Below are positions 62,095-64,000 of a stretch of 64,000 nucleotides of DNA, piece by piece. This stretch comes from Polaribacter septentrionalilitoris (GTDB lineage: Bacteria; Bacteroidota; Bacteroidia; Flavobacteriales; Flavobacteriaceae): NCBI RefSeq assembly GCF_009832745.1, contig NZ_VRMJ01000033.1, positions 310,001 through 374,000 on the forward strand, given 5' to 3'. Every line of letters starts with the position of its first letter. Position 1 is the stretch's first letter. A program made the position numbers and the translations under genes. The notes below the pieces were generated by a model. The model saw only the letters and a list, made by a program, of their open reading frames with translations. It was not told where the DNA came from and did no database searches.

Positions 62095-64000
62095 ATGAAA
62101 ACAATAATTGTTGTAGGTAATGGAATGGTTGGGTATAAATTTTGCGAAAAATTTACGACTCAATCTAAAAATAAAGATTTTAAAATCATAGTTTTTGGAG
62201 AAGAACCAAGACCTGCGTATGATAGAGTTCATTTAAGCGAATTTTTTGAAAACCAAAATGCAAAAGCTTTAGAAATGGCTCCTGCAGAATGGTACAAAGA
62301 AAACGGAATTGATTTAATCGTAGATGAACGTGTTTCTGATATTCATAGAAATACAAAAACGATTATCACTGCTAAAAACAGAACCTTTACTTACGATTAT
62401 TTAGTGTTAGCAACTGGTTCTTCTGCTTTTGTTCCTCCAATTAAAGGAGTGGAAAAAGAAGGTGTTTTTGTGTATAGAACTATAGAAGATTTAGAAGGAA
62501 TGCTGGCATATGCAGCAAAAATTAAAGCAAAAAACCCCGCAGCAAAAGCAGCTGTTTTAGGTGGAGGTTTGTTAGGTTTAGAAGCTGGAAAAGCTGTGAT
62601 GGATATGGGTTTAGAACCACATATTGTTGAGTTTGCACCGAAATTAATGCCAAGACAATTAGATTCAAGAAGTAGTCAAGTTTTACAATTAAAGTTAGAA
62701 TCTATAGGGTTAAATATTCATTTAAGTAAAGCTACCAACCAGATTTTAGGAAATGGTGCAATTGTAGGAATGGAGTTTGGTGAAGATGATGTTTTAGATG
62801 TAGAGATGTTGGTGGTTTCTGCGGGAATTCGTCCAAGAGATGAATTAGGAAAAACGTGTGGTTTAGAAATGGGAGTTCGTGGCGGAATTGTGGTAAATAA
62901 CAAAATGCAAACTTCGGATGAAAGTATTTATGCAATTGGAGAAGTTGCGTTGTACAATCAAATGATTTATGGTTTGGTTGCTCCTGGTTATGATATGGCA
63001 GGAATTGCAGTTGAGCAAATTCTTGGAAAAGAAGACAGTGTAATGGTAGAGGATATTGATATGTCTACCAAATTAAAATTAATAGGAGTTGATGTGGCTA
63101 GTTTTGGAGAACCATTTATGCCAGCTAGCAAAGGACATTCTATCATTTTTGAAAACAAAACACAACATTTATATAAAAGAATAAATGTAAGTCATGATGG
63201 TAAAAAACTATTAGGAGGAATTTTAGTAGGTGATGCATCAGATTATAGCATGTTGCATCAAATCTATTTAAACGGAATGAAAATTCCTGAAGATCCATCT
63301 CAATTAATTTTACCTGCAAGTGATGGTCAAGCAGCATTTGGTGATGTAATGGATTTACCAAATGAAGCACAAGTTTGTTCTTGTGAAAGTGTTACCAAAG
63401 GTCAGATTTGTGGTGTAATAGAAAGTGGTGAGGCTAAAGATTTGGGTGATGTAGTTTCATGTACAAAAGCAGGTACAGGTTGTGGTGGTTGTAAACCAAT
63501 GGTGGCAGATTTAACCTCAGCTACCTTAAAATCTTTAGGTATTGAAGTAAAAGATTCAGTTTGCGAACATTTTGATTATAACAGACAAGATTTATATAAA
63601 ATTATAGAAGTTAAAGGCTATACAGCTTTTAATGAAGTATTAGACAATCATGGAAATGGTGGTCATGGATGTGAGTTGTGTAAGCCGTTAATTGCGTCTT
63701 TAATGGCAACAATTCATGCAGATACTGCTAATAAAGAGTATGCAATTCAAGATTCTAATGATCGATTTTTGGCAAACATCCAAAGAAATGGAACCTATTC
63801 TGTTGTACCACGTGTTCCTGGAGGAGAAATTACACCAGATAAATTAATCGCTTTAGGTCAAATTGCAAAAAAATACGATTTATATACCAAAGTAACTGGT
63901 GGAGTTCGAATCGATTTATTTGGAGCTACCTTAAATCAATTGCCATTAATTTGGAAAGAGTTGATTGCTCACGGATTTGAAAGTGGGCATGCGTATGGAA
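62095..64000 (+). CDS. nirB: Nitrite reductase (NADH) large subunit NirB, partial at the window end
   Basis: Cytoplasmic siroheme enzyme that reduces nitrite to ammonium with NADH. The first 635 residues are in the window, out of about 830-840 in the family. The FAD-binding VVGNGMVG (about 6-13) and NAD-binding 'AVLGGGLLGLEAG' (about 155-167) are present. The BFD-like [2Fe-2S] cysteines are C428, C430, C463 and C466, and a second cysteine pair is C526/C529. The nitrite/sulfite reductase half-domain begins near 560. The siroheme-binding end is beyond position 64000. nirD is expected next. Confidence 0.93.
   Translation, partial: MKTIIVVGNGMVGYKFCEKFTTQSKNKDFKIIVFGEEPRPAYDRVHLSEFFENQNAKALEMAPAEWYKENGIDLIVDERVSDIHRNTKTIITAKNRTFTYDYLVLATGSSAFVPPIKGVEKEGVFVYRTIEDLEGMLAYAAKIKAKNPAAKAAVLGGGLLGLEAGKAVMDMGLEPHIVEFAPKLMPRQLDSRSSQVLQLKLESIGLNIHLSKATNQILGNGAIVGMEFGEDDVLDVEMLVVSAGIRPRDELGKTCGLEMGVRGGIVVNNKMQTSDESIYAIGEVALYNQMIYGLVAPGYDMAGIAVEQILGKEDSVMVEDIDMSTKLKLIGVDVASFGEPFMPASKGHSIIFENKTQHLYKRINVSHDGKKLLGGILVGDASDYSMLHQIYLNGMKIPEDPSQLILPASDGQAAFGDVMDLPNEAQVCSCESVTKGQICGVIESGEAKDLGDVVSCTKAGTGCGGCKPMVADLTSATLKSLGIEVKDSVCEHFDYNRQDLYKIIEVKGYTAFNEVLDNHGNGGHGCELCKPLIASLMATIHADTANKEYAIQDSNDRFLANIQRNGTYSVVPRVPGGEITPDKLIALGQIAKKYDLYTKVTGGVRIDLFGATLNQLPLIWKELIAHGFESGHAYG

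Noticed and set aside
1..64000. CRISPR array, insertion sequence, prophage or rRNA
   Set aside because: No regularly spaced direct repeats, transposase motifs, phage genes or rRNA sequence were seen in reading through.

Overview
The window is a gene-dense stretch of chromosome from a marine-type Flavobacteriaceae bacterium (Bacteroidota). I infer this from the AT-rich sequence (about 30% GC by eye), the two type IX secretion (T9SS) C-terminal sorting domains, a SusC-like TonB receptor, many lipoproteins, the phylum's TAnnTTTG promoter element ahead of many genes, and families typical of the group (DUF4175, DUF4286, GIN/DUF2807, LytTR membrane regulators). Polaribacter or a close relative is my best guess. 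I see no rRNA, tRNA, CRISPR array, transposase or prophage.

Layout. 0-6.4 kb: diacylglycerol kinase-like protein, RNase R, a T9SS protein, a lipoprotein, a GIN-domain protein and a TatA-like protein. 6.4-8.2 kb: two tandem membrane-anchored LytTR regulators. 8.2-12.9 kb: SPFH protein, glutamyl-tRNA synthetase and envelope proteins. 13-19.7 kb: DUF4175, ybeY, mnmG and a methyltransferase, with three parS-like palindromes. 19.8-25.9 kb: small metabolic and stress genes, panB, a sigma factor with a possible small zinc-binding anti-sigma partner, an O-methyltransferase and a second TatA-like gene. 25.9-32.2 kb: mutS, an RNA methyltransferase, a 41-residue Gly/acidic peptide, a TPR histidine kinase with its response regulator, and a possible small RNA. 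32.2-39.1 kb: mgtE, rsmA, DUF4286, a TPR protein, serS and ribF. 39.2-45.3 kb: a TonB receptor with an SGNH lipoprotein, and a secreted M43 metalloprotease. 45.5-58.1 kb: the SUF iron-sulfur assembly genes, with sufS separated from sufDCB and sufA by about 7 kb of lineage-specific genes. 58.2-64 kb: di-heme cytochrome c peroxidase, S41 protease, dCMP deaminase, a HupE-like protein and the start of nirB, which runs off the window.

Most of the window is housekeeping. The points I think deserve a second look are these. (1) A cluster of parS-like sites around mnmG suggests that the region may be origin-proximal. (2) A four-helix-bundle gene sits inside the suf operon between 15-bp perfect inverted repeats, and an apparently empty copy of the same repeat pair lies in the sufD-sufC spacer. 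(3) Two unlisted small peptides were found, one ahead of a two-component system and one coupled to a T9SS protein. (4) A three-gene module of unknown function lies beside sufS. Promoter, terminator and small-ORF calls come from reading the sequence by eye; no homology search was run.
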